A stretch of DNA of 64,000 nt from Bacteroides helcogenes P 36-108 (lineage in GTDB: Bacteria > Bacteroidota > Bacteroidia > Bacteroidales > Bacteroidaceae). The stretch is from assembly GCF_000186225.1 (NCBI RefSeq), contig NC_014933.1, positions 3,410,001-3,474,000 on the forward strand, in the 5' to 3' direction. The notes below the pieces were generated by a model. The model saw only the letters and a program-made list of their open reading frames with translations. It had not been told where the DNA came from and searched no databases. Both the position numbers and the translations under genes were made by a program. Positions 51,387 through 60,303 of this stretch are shown one piece after another. How positions within the stretch are numbered: position 1 is the stretch's first letter; every line of letters starts with the position of its first letter.

Positions 51387-54300
51387 TCATTCCTCCGTCG
51401 GCATCACCACAACCTCTTGCAACACGCTGATGGCCTCTTCCACCGTCGTCACATCTTTTATCAGCATGCTCCGCTTGTTATTCTGCTCGCGCAGGTCGCA
51501 ACGGCGGGTATATTTCATCATGTAGGCAATGATCTTGCCGAATGCCTGGCTCTGGTAATAAGGGCTGTCCGGATTGGAAACGAAGAACAAGGACATACGC
51601 CCGCCCTTCAAGAACACCTTTTCTACACCGAGACGGGCGGCAATGCGACGCAAAGGAACAATGCGCAGCAGTTCCTCCGTTTCGGGCGGGATAGGGCCGA
51701 AGCGGTCTTCGAGGCGGAGACGGAAGGCTGCTACGTCTTTATCAAGGGTCAGGCCGTCCAACTCGCGATAGAGCAGCATCCGTTCACTGCTGCCGGTGAC
51801 ATAGGTGGCAGGCAATAAGAGTTCCAGGTCGCTCTCCACCTGGCATTCGTCCACAAACTGCTCACCACTGATGACCCCTCCTTCGGCTTTCAGCTCATCG
51901 GCATAGAGGTCGGCAAACTCATCGGTCTTCAACTCCTGCACGGCTTCGGAAAGTATCTTTTGATAGGTCTCGTAGCCCAGATCGGCTATGAAACCGCTTT
52001 GTTCCGCCCCAAGCATATTGCCCGCGCCACGGATGTCAAGGTCTTGCATGGCGATGTGGATGCCGCTTCCCAAGTCAGAGAAGTTCTCGATGGCCTGCAA
52101 ACGGCGTTTGGCCTCAGGGGTAAGAGAGGACAAAGGCGGAGCCAACAGGTAGCAGAAAGCCTTTTTGTTGCTCCGCCCCACGCGCCCGCGCATCTGGTGC
52201 AGGTCGCTGAGGCCGAAGTTCTGTGCGGCGTTGATGATGATAGTGTTGGCGTTGGGTATGTCGATGCCACTCTCAATGATAGTAGTGGCAAGCAACACGT
52301 CATAATCGTAGTTGACAAAATCCAGAATAATCTTTTCCAGTTCGGCAGGCTCCATCTGCCCGTGGCCGATGCAGACGCGGCAATCGGGAATGCGGCGCTC
52401 TATCATCGCCTTCAGTTCATACAGGTTGGATATGCGGTTGTTCACGAAGAATACTTGTCCGTTGCGGCTCATCTCAAAATTGATGGCATCGGCAATGACT
52501 TCCTCATTGAAGGTGTGCACTTCCGTCTGTATGGGATAGCGGTTGGGAGGCGGTGTGGAGATGACGCTCAAATCGCGAGCACCAAGCAGCGAGAACTGCA
52601 AAGTGCGGGGAATGGGAGTGGCGGTCATTGTAAGGGTATCTACATTCACCTTGAGCTGGCGCAGCTTTTCCTTGACGGAAACGCCGAATTTCTGTTCTTC
52701 ATCGATAATCAGCAAGCCGAGGTCTTTGAACTTCACATCCTTGCCCAAGATGCGATGAGTTCCGATAAGTATGTTCACGTCGCCATCGGCCAGCGCTTTG
52801 ATAACACCTTTGGCCTGGGCGGCGGTACGGGCGCGGCTCAGATAGTCCACCCGGCAAGGCAGCCCCTTGAGACGTTCCTTGAAAGTCTGGAAATGCTGAT
52901 AGGCAAGTACCGTAGTGGGCACGAGGACGGCCACCTGCTTATTGTCCGCCACCGCCTTGAAGGCGGCACGCACGGCAACTTCCGTCTTGCCGAAACCCAC
53001 ATCACCACATACCAGACGGTCCATAGGCCGGGTACTCTCCATATCTGCTTTCACATCGGCGGTAGCCTTACTTTGGTCGGGAGTGTCTTCGTAGATGAAA
53101 GAAGCTTCCAACTCCCGTTGCAAGAAGCTGTCGGGGCTATACTGAAAGCCCTTTTCTTCACGGCGCTGCGAATACAGCTTGATCAAATCACGGGCGATAT
53201 CCTTGATTTTGGATTTGGTGCGGTCCTTCAGCTTTTCCCAAGCTCCCGTCCCCAATTTGTTCAGTCGGGGGGCCTCTCCCTCTTTTCCTTTATATTTGGA
53301 TACTTTATGCAGGGAATGGATGGAAACAAAGACAACGTCTTCATTCTGAAAGACCAGTTTTATCACTTCTTGGGTAGTATTCCCGTTGGGAATACGCACC
53401 AGTCCGGCAAAGCGTCCCACACCGTGATCGGTATGCACCACATAATCGCCCGGAGTAAACTGGTTCAGTTCTTTCAGTGAAAGAGCCACTTTACCGCTGC
53501 GGGCCTTTTCGCTTTTCAGACTGTATTTGTGAAAGCGGTCAAACAATTGGTGGTCGGTAAAGACGCACAGACGCAATGCATTGTCGGCAAATCCCTCGTG
53601 AAGCGTGCGCTCCACCGCCGTAAACGATACATTATCCCGCCTGTCCTCAAAAATGGCGCGGATACGGTCGGTCTGCTTCACACTGTCGCTGCATATATAT
53701 ATGGTATAACCGTCATTTAAATACTCTTTAAAGGAATCGGCCACCAAGTCGAAATTCTTATGAAAGATGGGCTGGGCGGAGGTATCGAACGAGACGGTTG
53801 CATCCGGCGTTCCGGTAGGCCTGTTTCCAAACTCCATCCGCCGGAAGTGGAGCGCACGCAGCGTAAACTCGCCGCCGTCTATCAGCTTGCCGTCCAGCGT
53901 TATCGCCCCGTTCTCCTCCGCCTCGCGCGCGGCGATGGCCTGCGGGGTGAGGGCCTCATCATGTACGGTCTGAATGCGCTCGCGCAGCCATAGGAAGTCG
54001 CGCATGGACAGCACTGTTTCCGGATGCAGAAAATCCAGAAAAGATACCATTCCGCCATTGCCCCCCTGCTCCAAGCTACGGCTCAAGTCAGGCACAATCA
54101 CAACGCTGTCTTTCTTCTCTTTGGAAAGCTGCGTTTCCACCTCGAACGTGCGTATGCTATCCACTTCATCCCCAAAGAAGTCTATACGGAAAGGAAATTC
54201 GGACGAAAAAGAGAATACATCGATAATACTGCCACGCACCGCATATTGTCCGGGCTCATAGACATAATCCACATACTCAAAGCCGTAACTGCGCAATACC

Positions 54301-54776
54301 TCGGTGATGAACGTCATATCCACCTTCTCACCGGCATGCAGCTTCAGTGTCTTGTCTCCTAATTCCTTTCGCGAAACCACCTTCTCGGCCAGCGCATCCG
54401 GATAAGTGACTACGCAAAGCCCTTCTTCTCCTTTCTGCAATCGGCTCAACACTTCGGTGCGAAGTATCTCGTTTGCGGCATCCTTCTGCCCATACTTGAT
54501 GGCACGACGGAAAGAAGACGGAAAAAACAGCACTTTTTCTACTCCCAATATCTGCGTCAAGTCGTGGTAGAAATATCCCGCCTCCTCCAAGTCGCCAAGA
54601 ATAAAGACAAACGGGTACTCTCCTCTTTGCACCAATACGGACGAAAACAACGAAGCGGCGGAAGCGCATAAGCCCCCGCAATACAAGTGATGGATTGAAG
54701 TATCTTTAAGCACCCGGCTTATCCCCTCCACATTGGGGTGGGCGGCATAGAGTTGTTGCAGTTCAGTGATAGTCAT
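51387..54776 (-). CDS. mfd: Transcription-repair coupling factor
   Basis: A 1129-aa ATP-dependent translocase that removes RNA polymerase stalled at DNA lesions and recruits UvrA. The N-terminal UvrB-like module (residues about 1-400) is followed by the RNA-polymerase-interacting Tudor/CarD-like domain TPGDYVVHTDHGVGRFAGL near 440-460. The RecG-type helicase core has Walker A GDVGFGKTE, the DEEQ box IIDEEQKFGV, TATPIPRTLQFS, and motif VI QMRGRVGRSNKK. The C-terminal TRCF regulatory domain is present. Full length. Promoter -7 box TACTTTTG at 54810-54803. Confidence 0.97.
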   Translation of the reverse strand: MTITELQQLYAAHPNVEGISRVLKDTSIHHLYCGGLCASAASLFSSVLVQRGEYPFVFILGDLEEAGYFYHDLTQILGVEKVLFFPSSFRRAIKYGQKDAANEILRTEVLSRLQKGEEGLCVVTYPDALAEKVVSRKELGDKTLKLHAGEKVDMTFITEVLRSYGFEYVDYVYEPGQYAVRGSIIDVFSFSSEFPFRIDFFGDEVDSIRTFEVETQLSKEKKDSVVIVPDLSRSLEQGGNGGMVSFLDFLHPETVLSMRDFLWLRERIQTVHDEALTPQAIAAREAEENGAITLDGKLIDGGEFTLRALHFRRMEFGNRPTGTPDATVSFDTSAQPIFHKNFDLVADSFKEYLNDGYTIYICSDSVKQTDRIRAIFEDRRDNVSFTAVERTLHEGFADNALRLCVFTDHQLFDRFHKYSLKSEKARSGKVALSLKELNQFTPGDYVVHTDHGVGRFAGLVRIPNGNTTQEVIKLVFQNEDVVFVSIHSLHKVSKYKGKEGEAPRLNKLGTGAWEKLKDRTKSKIKDIARDLIKLYSQRREEKGFQYSPDSFLQRELEASFIYEDTPDQSKATADVKADMESTRPMDRLVCGDVGFGKTEVAVRAAFKAVADNKQVAVLVPTTVLAYQHFQTFKERLKGLPCRVDYLSRARTAAQAKGVIKALADGDVNILIGTHRILGKDVKFKDLGLLIIDEEQKFGVSVKEKLRQLKVNVDTLTMTATPIPRTLQFSLLGARDLSVISTPPPNRYPIQTEVHTFNEEVIADAINFEMSRNGQVFFVNNRISNLYELKAMIERRIPDCRVCIGHGQMEPAELEKIILDFVNYDYDVLLATTIIESGIDIPNANTIIINAAQNFGLSDLHQMRGRVGRSNKKAFCYLLAPPLSSLTPEAKRRLQAIENFSDLGSGIHIAMQDLDIRGAGNMLGAEQSGFIADLGYETYQKILSEAVQELKTDEFADLYADELKAEGGVISGEQFVDECQVESDLELLLPATYVTGSSERMLLYRELDGLTLDKDVAAFRLRLEDRFGPIPPETEELLRIVPLRRIAARLGVEKVFLKGGRMSLFFVSNPDSPYYQSQAFGKIIAYMMKYTRRCDLREQNNKRSMLIKDVTTVEEAISVLQEVVVMPTEE

Positions 54777-54802
54777 TGTAATCTGTGGTAATAAATCCGC
54801 CG

Positions 54803-54810
54803 CAAAAGTA
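54803..54810 (-). promoter_or_regulatory. -7 promoter element for mfd
   Basis: TACTTTTG on the minus strand, 26 nt before the mfd ATG at 54776. Confidence 0.5.
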
Positions 54811-54852
54811 CTAAATAATCCTTAGTTTTATCTGTAAATGGCAGAAAATGGC

Positions 54853-54860
54853 TACATTTG
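54853..54860 (+). promoter_or_regulatory. -7 promoter element for the glycosyltransferase-pyrC operon
   Basis: TACATTTG, 33 nt before the ATG at 54894. It lies at the start of the longer in-frame extension from 54858, supporting the 54894 start. Confidence 0.55.
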
Positions 54861-54893
54861 TTCCCAATTACAACCCCCACGTGTATAATAAGT

Positions 54894-55634
54894 ATGCAAA
54901 CATCAGATAGCATTGTCATCATTCCCACCTACAATGAACGGGAAAATATAGAAAACATTATTCGTGCCGTTTTCACCTTGGAACATGGTTTCCATATCCT
55001 CGTCATCGAAGACGGCTCGCCGGACGGGACAGCCGGTATCGTCAAGACCTTGCAGCAGGAATTCCCCGAACGCCTGTTCATGGTGGAACGCAAAGGAAAG
55101 CTTGGATTGGGAACAGCCTATATTGCCGGGTTCAAGTGGGCATTGCAACATGATTACGAGTATATCTTCGAGATGGACGCCGACTTCAGTCATAATCCTA
55201 ATGACCTGCCCCGCCTCTATCAAGCTTGTGCCGAAGAAAAAGCCGATGTGGCGATCGGCTCAAGGTATGTCAGTGGCGTCAATGTCGTGAACTGGCCGAT
55301 GGGACGTGTGCTGATGTCCTATTTTGCTTCCAAATATGTACGCTTCATCACCGGTCTTCCCATTCACGACACCACAGCCGGATTCGTATGCTACCGCCGC
55401 CGGGTATTGAATACCATCAGCCTCGACAGCATCCGCTTCAAAGGATATGCTTTCCAGATAGAAATGAAGTTTACCGCCTATAAATGCGGATTCAATGTCA
55501 AGGAAGTACCCGTCATCTTCATCAACCGGGAACTGGGAACTTCCAAGATGAACAGCAGCATTTTCGGTGAAGCCGTATTCGGAGTAATCCGATTGAAGTG
55601 GGATAGCCTGTTCCATAAATATCCAAAAACATAA
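54894..55634 (+). CDS. Polyprenol-phosphate mannosyltransferase-like GT2 (DPM1-type)
   Basis: A 246-aa family-2 glycosyltransferase without membrane helices, similar in length and motifs to dolichol/polyprenol monophosphate mannose synthases. The N-terminus IVIIPTYNERENIENII is followed by VIEDGSPDGTAGIV (nucleotide-sugar site), EMDADFSHNPNDL (DxD-like metal site) and GSRYVSGVNVVNWPMGR. It would charge undecaprenyl phosphate with a sugar for use in the periplasm; the sugar is not certain. It is followed 2 nt later by pyrC. Confidence 0.88.
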   Translation: MQTSDSIVIIPTYNERENIENIIRAVFTLEHGFHILVIEDGSPDGTAGIVKTLQQEFPERLFMVERKGKLGLGTAYIAGFKWALQHDYEYIFEMDADFSHNPNDLPRLYQACAEEKADVAIGSRYVSGVNVVNWPMGRVLMSYFASKYVRFITGLPIHDTTAGFVCYRRRVLNTISLDSIRFKGYAFQIEMKFTAYKCGFNVKEVPVIFINRELGTSKMNSSIFGEAVFGVIRLKWDSLFHKYPKT

Positions 55635-55636
55635 TT

Positions 55637-56989
55637 ATGAAAAGAACACTGATACATAATGCCACGATTGTCAACGAAGGGCAATCCCTCACAGGTTCTG
55701 TTGTTATAGAGAACGGACGTATCACTGAAGTGCTGACAAAGGGTAAACCTCTCTCTGCCCCTTGCGATGAGATAATAGACGCCACCGGATGCCATCTGCT
55801 GCCCGGCATCATAGATGACCATGTACATTTTCGTGATCCGGGACTGACTCATAAAGCGGATATCTTTACCGAAAGCCGTGCAGCCGCCGCAGGAGGTGTC
55901 ACATCTATCATGGACATGCCCAATACCAATCCTCTGACAACAACCTTAGACGCACTGAACGCCAAATTCGACTTGTTGAACGAAAAATGTATTGTCAACC
56001 ATTCCTGCTATTTCGGTGCGACCAACAATAACTATAAAGAGTTCGGCAAACTGGATAAACAACGTGTTTGCGGAATCAAGCTTTTTATGGGGTCAAGCAC
56101 AGGAAACATGTTAGTGGACAAAATGAACAGTCTTCTGAATATTTTCAATGAAGCGGAAATATTGATTGCCACCCACTGCGAGGATCAGGAGACTATCAAA
56201 AGAAATACGGCCAAATACAAAGCGATGTTTGCGGGTGACGATGATGTACCTATCATCAAACATCCCTTCATCCGTTCTACGGAGGCCTGCTATACTTCTT
56301 CCGAACTCGCTGTCCGGATGGCTAAGGTGGCCGGAGCCAGATTGCATGTATTGCATATTTCTACGGCAAGGGAACTGCAACTGTTCAGCGACAACCCCCT
56401 CAACGCAAAGAGAATAACCGCAGAAGCGTGCGTGAGTCATCTGCTCTATACGTCCGCAGACTATAAGACATTAGGAGCCCGCATCAAATGTAACCCTGCC
56501 ATAAAAAGCATCAGCAACCGCGACGCTCTGAGAAAAGCCGTCAATGCGGGTGTGATAGATGTCATAGCCACCGACCATGCCCCACACTTGCTCAGTGAAA
56601 AAGAAGGAGGTTCCCTGAAAGCTATGTCCGGCATGCCTATGATACAATTTTCATTAGTAAGTATGCTGGATTTGGTAGATCAAGGCATATTCAATTTAAA
56701 AACAATTGTAGAAAAGATGTGTCATGCACCCGCACAGATCTACGGTATTCACCAACGCGGATATATCCGTGAAGGCTATCATGCAGACCTCGTTCTGGTA
56801 CGTCCCGGCTCTCCGTGGAAAGTGACAGCAGACAAGATACTGAGCAAATGCGGATGGAGTCCCTTGGAAGGACGCACTTTCAACTGGAAAGTAGAAAAAA
56901 CATTTGCCAACGGACATCTTATTTATAGTGACAATACCGTGGATGAGACCTATCGCGGCGCAGAATTAAGATTCAATGTCAATGATTAA
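55637..56989 (+). CDS. pyrC: Dihydroorotase
   Basis: Third step of pyrimidine biosynthesis: cyclises carbamoyl aspartate to dihydroorotate. It is 450 aa, the long class I type. Zinc-site motifs are DDHVHFRDPGLTHKAD (HxH), the lysine region GIKLFMGSSTGNML, ATHCEDQE, HVLHISTARE and DVIATDHAPHL (catalytic Asp). It starts 2 nt after the glycosyltransferase gene and overlaps the next gene by 14 nt. Confidence 0.94.
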   Translation: MKRTLIHNATIVNEGQSLTGSVVIENGRITEVLTKGKPLSAPCDEIIDATGCHLLPGIIDDHVHFRDPGLTHKADIFTESRAAAAGGVTSIMDMPNTNPLTTTLDALNAKFDLLNEKCIVNHSCYFGATNNNYKEFGKLDKQRVCGIKLFMGSSTGNMLVDKMNSLLNIFNEAEILIATHCEDQETIKRNTAKYKAMFAGDDDVPIIKHPFIRSTEACYTSSELAVRMAKVAGARLHVLHISTARELQLFSDNPLNAKRITAEACVSHLLYTSADYKTLGARIKCNPAIKSISNRDALRKAVNAGVIDVIATDHAPHLLSEKEGGSLKAMSGMPMIQFSLVSMLDLVDQGIFNLKTIVEKMCHAPAQIYGIHQRGYIREGYHADLVLVRPGSPWKVTADKILSKCGWSPLEGRTFNWKVEKTFANGHLIYSDNTVDETYRGAELRFNVND

Positions 56990-57893
56990 TCATTCCCAAT
57001 CATCGGTTCTCCGCTATTCCGTTCATGAAGTAGCCTCATATATCAACTGGATTTATTTTTTCCACGCATGGGGATTCCAGCCACGTTTCGCGGCAATAGC
57101 CGATATTCATGGTTGCGACGCCTGCCGTGCCATGTGGCTGTATTCCTTTCCTGAAGAAGAACGTGCCAAAGCGGCAGAAGCCATGCAACTGTTCAAAGAA
57201 GCGAACAGAATGCTCGACCAACTGGACAAGGACACCAATATCCGCTGCGTATTCAAGCTCTGCAATGCAAATGGAGATGGAGACAACCTCATCATAGAGG
57301 GAACCACTTTTCCATTGCTTCGCCAGCAGACCCCTAATCCCGATGGAAGCCCTTTCCTCTGCCTGAGTGACTTTGTACGGCCACTGTCTTCGGGAATCTC
57401 TGATGTTGTAGGACTGTTTGCTTCCTCTATCGGTGCAGAAGCCGAAGAATATTACCGCGACGATCCTTACAAACACCTGCTTGTGCAAACACTGAATGAC
57501 CGTCTTGCCGAAGCCGCAACGGAGAAAATGCATGAATATGTCCGCAAGGAAGCCTGGGGATATGCTCCTGAAGAATCATTATCCATACCTGATTTATTGG
57601 TAGAAAAATATCAGGGCATCCGCCCGGCCGTCGGTTATCCGTCTCTGCCCGACCAATCCGTCAATTTCCTACTGGACGAACTGCTGGATATGCGGCAAAT
57701 CGGAATCACTTTGACAGAAAACGGAGCCATGCATCCTCATGCTTCTGTATGCGGGTTGATGTTAGCACACCCCGCATCCCGCTACTTTGCAGTGGGAAGG
57801 ATTGGAGAAGACCAAGTGGAAGACTATGCCCGCCGCCGTGGAATGAGCGTCAACAAAATGAGAAAATTCCTGGCCGCAAACCTTCCCAAATAA
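56976..57893 (+). CDS. Stand-alone MetH activation-domain protein
   Basis: A 305-aa protein corresponding to the C-terminal reactivation domain of cobalamin-dependent methionine synthase. The family pattern is clear: RPAVGYPSLPDQS, GITLTENGAMHPHASVCGL, and a C-terminal SRYFAVGRIGEDQVEDYARR ending GMSVNKMRKFL. In MetH this domain binds SAM and reductively re-methylates inactive cob(II)alamin. Here it is a separate polypeptide, so it should serve a MetH encoded elsewhere. The ATG at 56976 overlaps pyrC by 14 nt; an alternative ATG lies at 56982. Confidence 0.9.
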   Translation: MSMINHSQSSVLRYSVHEVASYINWIYFFHAWGFQPRFAAIADIHGCDACRAMWLYSFPEEERAKAAEAMQLFKEANRMLDQLDKDTNIRCVFKLCNANGDGDNLIIEGTTFPLLRQQTPNPDGSPFLCLSDFVRPLSSGISDVVGLFASSIGAEAEEYYRDDPYKHLLVQTLNDRLAEAATEKMHEYVRKEAWGYAPEESLSIPDLLVEKYQGIRPAVGYPSLPDQSVNFLLDELLDMRQIGITLTENGAMHPHASVCGLMLAHPASRYFAVGRIGEDQVEDYARRRGMSVNKMRKFLAANLPK

Positions 57894-57970
57894 ATTTTAT
57901 TCTTTCGGTAATGTGACTTATCACCTCTGATAACGACTAACAGAACAAAAGCAATCAGAACCAAACAGAA

Positions 57971-58456
57971 ATGGAGAATGCAGAACAAGAGTTCGTGTCC
58001 GTGATACGAGAGTATGAGCGCGTGATATACAAAGTGTGCTATCTGTACACTACGCCTAATGCCACCCTCAGCGATCTATATCAGGAAGTTGTACTCAACC
58101 TATGGAAAGCATTCCCCAAGTTCCGGCGAGAGTGCAAAATATCAACGTGGATTTACCGCATCGCACTGAATACGTGTATCAGCTTTATCCGAAAGGAAAA
58201 GAACATTCCCGAAATAGTCACTCTTACCCAAGAGGCAGACCGGACAGAAGAAGCAGATGAGACACAAGCCATGCTACGGCAACTCTATAAGATGATTAAC
58301 CGGCTGGGGCAATTGGAAAAATCCATCATCCTGCTCTATTTAGAAGAAAAAAGCTACGAAGAAATTTCTGAGATTACGGGACTGACAATAACTAATGTAG
58401 CCACAAAACTCAGCCGCATCAAGGACAAACTAAAAAAAATGAATAAGGAGGAATAA
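57971..58456 (+). CDS. RNA polymerase sigma factor, ECF type
   Basis: A 161-aa sigma-70 family factor. Region 2 is around NATLSDLYQEVVLNLWKAFP and FRRECKISTWIYRIALNTCI. Region 4 is around LGQLEKSIILLYLEEKSYEE and the HTH EITGLTITNVATKLSRIKDK. It is followed 3 nt later by a four-helix membrane protein that is the natural candidate for its anti-sigma factor. It has no recognisable -7 box upstream. Confidence 0.93.
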   Translation: MENAEQEFVSVIREYERVIYKVCYLYTTPNATLSDLYQEVVLNLWKAFPKFRRECKISTWIYRIALNTCISFIRKEKNIPEIVTLTQEADRTEEADETQAMLRQLYKMINRLGQLEKSIILLYLEEKSYEEISEITGLTITNVATKLSRIKDKLKKMNKEE

Positions 58457-58459
58457 TAT

Positions 58460-59086
58460 ATGGAACTGGATGAACTGAAGAAATCATGGAATGCACTGAA
58501 TGAACAGCTACAAAAAGAACCGATCGCCAACGAAAAGCAAATAACAGAGTTAATTGCCGGATATAAGACGAATATGCGAAAAAGTCTTGGCAACCTCGTT
58601 GTACTGCAACGTTTTTCCATAGGAATCGGTGCAGTGGCGCTGACTGTTCTTCTTATTATCTGGCTCTTGCTACCCACTTTAGGATTCAATGGGCATGTAC
58701 AAAATAAGACGGCCGCATTCTTGGGTTTCATTGCAGTAAGTGTCATAACAGGTATATGGTGGGACTGGAAGACGTACCGTTGGAGCAAGAATACCCATAT
58801 CGATGAAATGAACGTGGCCGAAGTCAGCCGCCGCATGATTGTTCTCCGCCAATGGGCCAAAAACGAAGTGATAGCGGCCTGTGTGTGGATAATACTTTTC
58901 AATGCCCTGAACTATTGGGTAATGGAATATTACCTGGCCTCTGTCGGAGTTCAGGCTGCCTTTATCACCTTCTTTGCATTGTTCGACGCACTGATAATAT
59001 ACATATTATACAAAAAGATAATGTACAAACATCTTGATAACATTAAAAAGAACATTGAAGAATTGAAAGATATATGCACCGAATAA
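58460..59086 (+). CDS. Four-helix membrane protein, possible anti-sigma factor
   Basis: A 208-aa inner-membrane protein: a cytoplasmic N-terminus of about 50 residues (MELDELKKSWNALNEQLQKE), two helices at about 53-70 and 85-100, a polar loop with DEMNVAEVSRRMIVLRQWAK, two helices at about 134-180, then a charged cytoplasmic tail ending KKNIEELKDICTE. Neighbouring the sigma gene and carrying charged cytoplasmic ends, it may hold the sigma factor inactive, but no anti-sigma motif is recognised. Its 3' end overlaps the metallophosphoesterase gene by 13 nt. Confidence 0.7.
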   Translation: MELDELKKSWNALNEQLQKEPIANEKQITELIAGYKTNMRKSLGNLVVLQRFSIGIGAVALTVLLIIWLLLPTLGFNGHVQNKTAAFLGFIAVSVITGIWWDWKTYRWSKNTHIDEMNVAEVSRRMIVLRQWAKNEVIAACVWIILFNALNYWVMEYYLASVGVQAAFITFFALFDALIIYILYKKIMYKHLDNIKKNIEELKDICTE

Positions 59087-60240
59087 CTCTCATCTTTATC
59101 CTATTCCTTGTTATCCCCGACATATACATATATCTTGTACATATTGTACGGAAAACCAAGAATATATTTCTACGCAGCCTATATTGGCTCCCTACCCTGC
59201 TATTAGCATCGGGATATGTTTATTATATGCTTCTGACAGGTGATAATGCTCTGGCAGACCATACGACAAGCATCGGCAGGCTGGCTATTGCAATCATGCT
59301 GCTTGTCCTCCCCAAAACAGTATTCATGCTTTGCTCTTCGACCGGAGTAGTGACACACCTTGTTCTGCGCCGTTGTCCCCGTAGCCCGTTTACGGCAATC
59401 GGCCTGATATTTGCCGTTATCAGTTTCTTCAACATCCTTTATGGTACAATGATCGGAATCACCAGATTCGAAACAAAAGAAGTAGAATTCCACTCTGCCG
59501 TATTACCCAAAGGATTTGACGGCTATCGCATCGTACAGATTTCGGATATACACCTTGGCAGTTGGCAAAGTAATCCCGAAGCCATCAGAGAGTTAGTAGA
59601 TTCTGTCAATGCACAGAAGGCCGACCTTATCGTCTTCACCGGTGACCTTGTAAACCAACAAAGTCATGAGATAGACGGCTTCCAGAAAATATTGTCACAG
59701 CTACATGCTCCCGACGGGATCTACTCCATTCTCGGCAATCATGATTACGGTGACTATTACCACTGGCCTTCGCCCGAAGCAAAAGCCCAAGACCTGACTT
59801 ACCTAAAGGAACAACAGAAAGCAATGGGATGGAGACTATTGAACAATGAGCATGACATCCTTCATCATGAAGGAGACAGTATAGCTCTTATCGGAGTGGA
59901 GAACGACGGTGAACCTCCATTTTCCCAACACGCCAATCTGTCACAAGCCATACAGGGGACAACCGGTATGTTTCAAATTCTTCTCAGCCACAACCCTACC
60001 CACTGGCGACGCGAAGTGTTGCCGCAATCGAGCATCCAACTGATGCTTGCAGGCCATACCCATGCCATGCAGGGTATTCTGTTCGGACATTCGCTTGCCG
60101 AACTTATCTATCCCGAATGGCGAGGAATGTACTACGAAGGAAAACGTGCATTATATGTAAATATCGGTATCGGCTATGTCGGTCTGCCATTTCGTTTCGG
60201 GGCATGGCCGGAAATTACAGTGCTGACTTTGAGGCAATAA
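59074..60240 (+). CDS. Membrane-anchored metallophosphoesterase (YkuE/calcineurin-like)
   Basis: A 388-aa protein with about four N-terminal membrane helices (residues about 1-130) and a calcineurin-like phosphoesterase domain: QISDIHLGSW (motif I, DxH), FTGDLVNQQ (GDxV), LGNHDYGDYY (GNHD), LLSHNPTHWR and LAGHTHAMQG (GHxH). All five metal-binding motifs are intact. Relatives hydrolyse lipid pyrophosphates such as UDP-diacylglucosamine or undecaprenyl-PP, but the substrate here is unknown. It overlaps the preceding membrane-protein gene, so it belongs to the sigma-factor operon. Confidence 0.9.
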   Translation: MHRITLIFILFLVIPDIYIYLVHIVRKTKNIFLRSLYWLPTLLLASGYVYYMLLTGDNALADHTTSIGRLAIAIMLLVLPKTVFMLCSSTGVVTHLVLRRCPRSPFTAIGLIFAVISFFNILYGTMIGITRFETKEVEFHSAVLPKGFDGYRIVQISDIHLGSWQSNPEAIRELVDSVNAQKADLIVFTGDLVNQQSHEIDGFQKILSQLHAPDGIYSILGNHDYGDYYHWPSPEAKAQDLTYLKEQQKAMGWRLLNNEHDILHHEGDSIALIGVENDGEPPFSQHANLSQAIQGTTGMFQILLSHNPTHWRREVLPQSSIQLMLAGHTHAMQGILFGHSLAELIYPEWRGMYYEGKRALYVNIGIGYVGLPFRFGAWPEITVLTLRQ

Positions 60241-60283
60241 AATATCCCTTGAGCCTGTCGAGAATACAGTCTCAAGGGATATT
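60241..60283. terminator. Bidirectional terminator between convergent operons
   Basis: AATATCCCTTGAG (60241-60253) pairs perfectly with CTCAAGGGATATT (60271-60283), between the metallophosphoesterase and the GH110 gene. Confidence 0.8.
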
Positions 60284-60303
60284 ATCTAACAATATAGAAA
60301 CAG

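Noticed and set aside
51960-53480. 506-codon open frame on the plus strand opposite mfd
   Set aside because: It is the complement of the mfd helicase region, has no recognisable domain, no promoter and lies wholly inside a certain gene; it is a codon-usage shadow.
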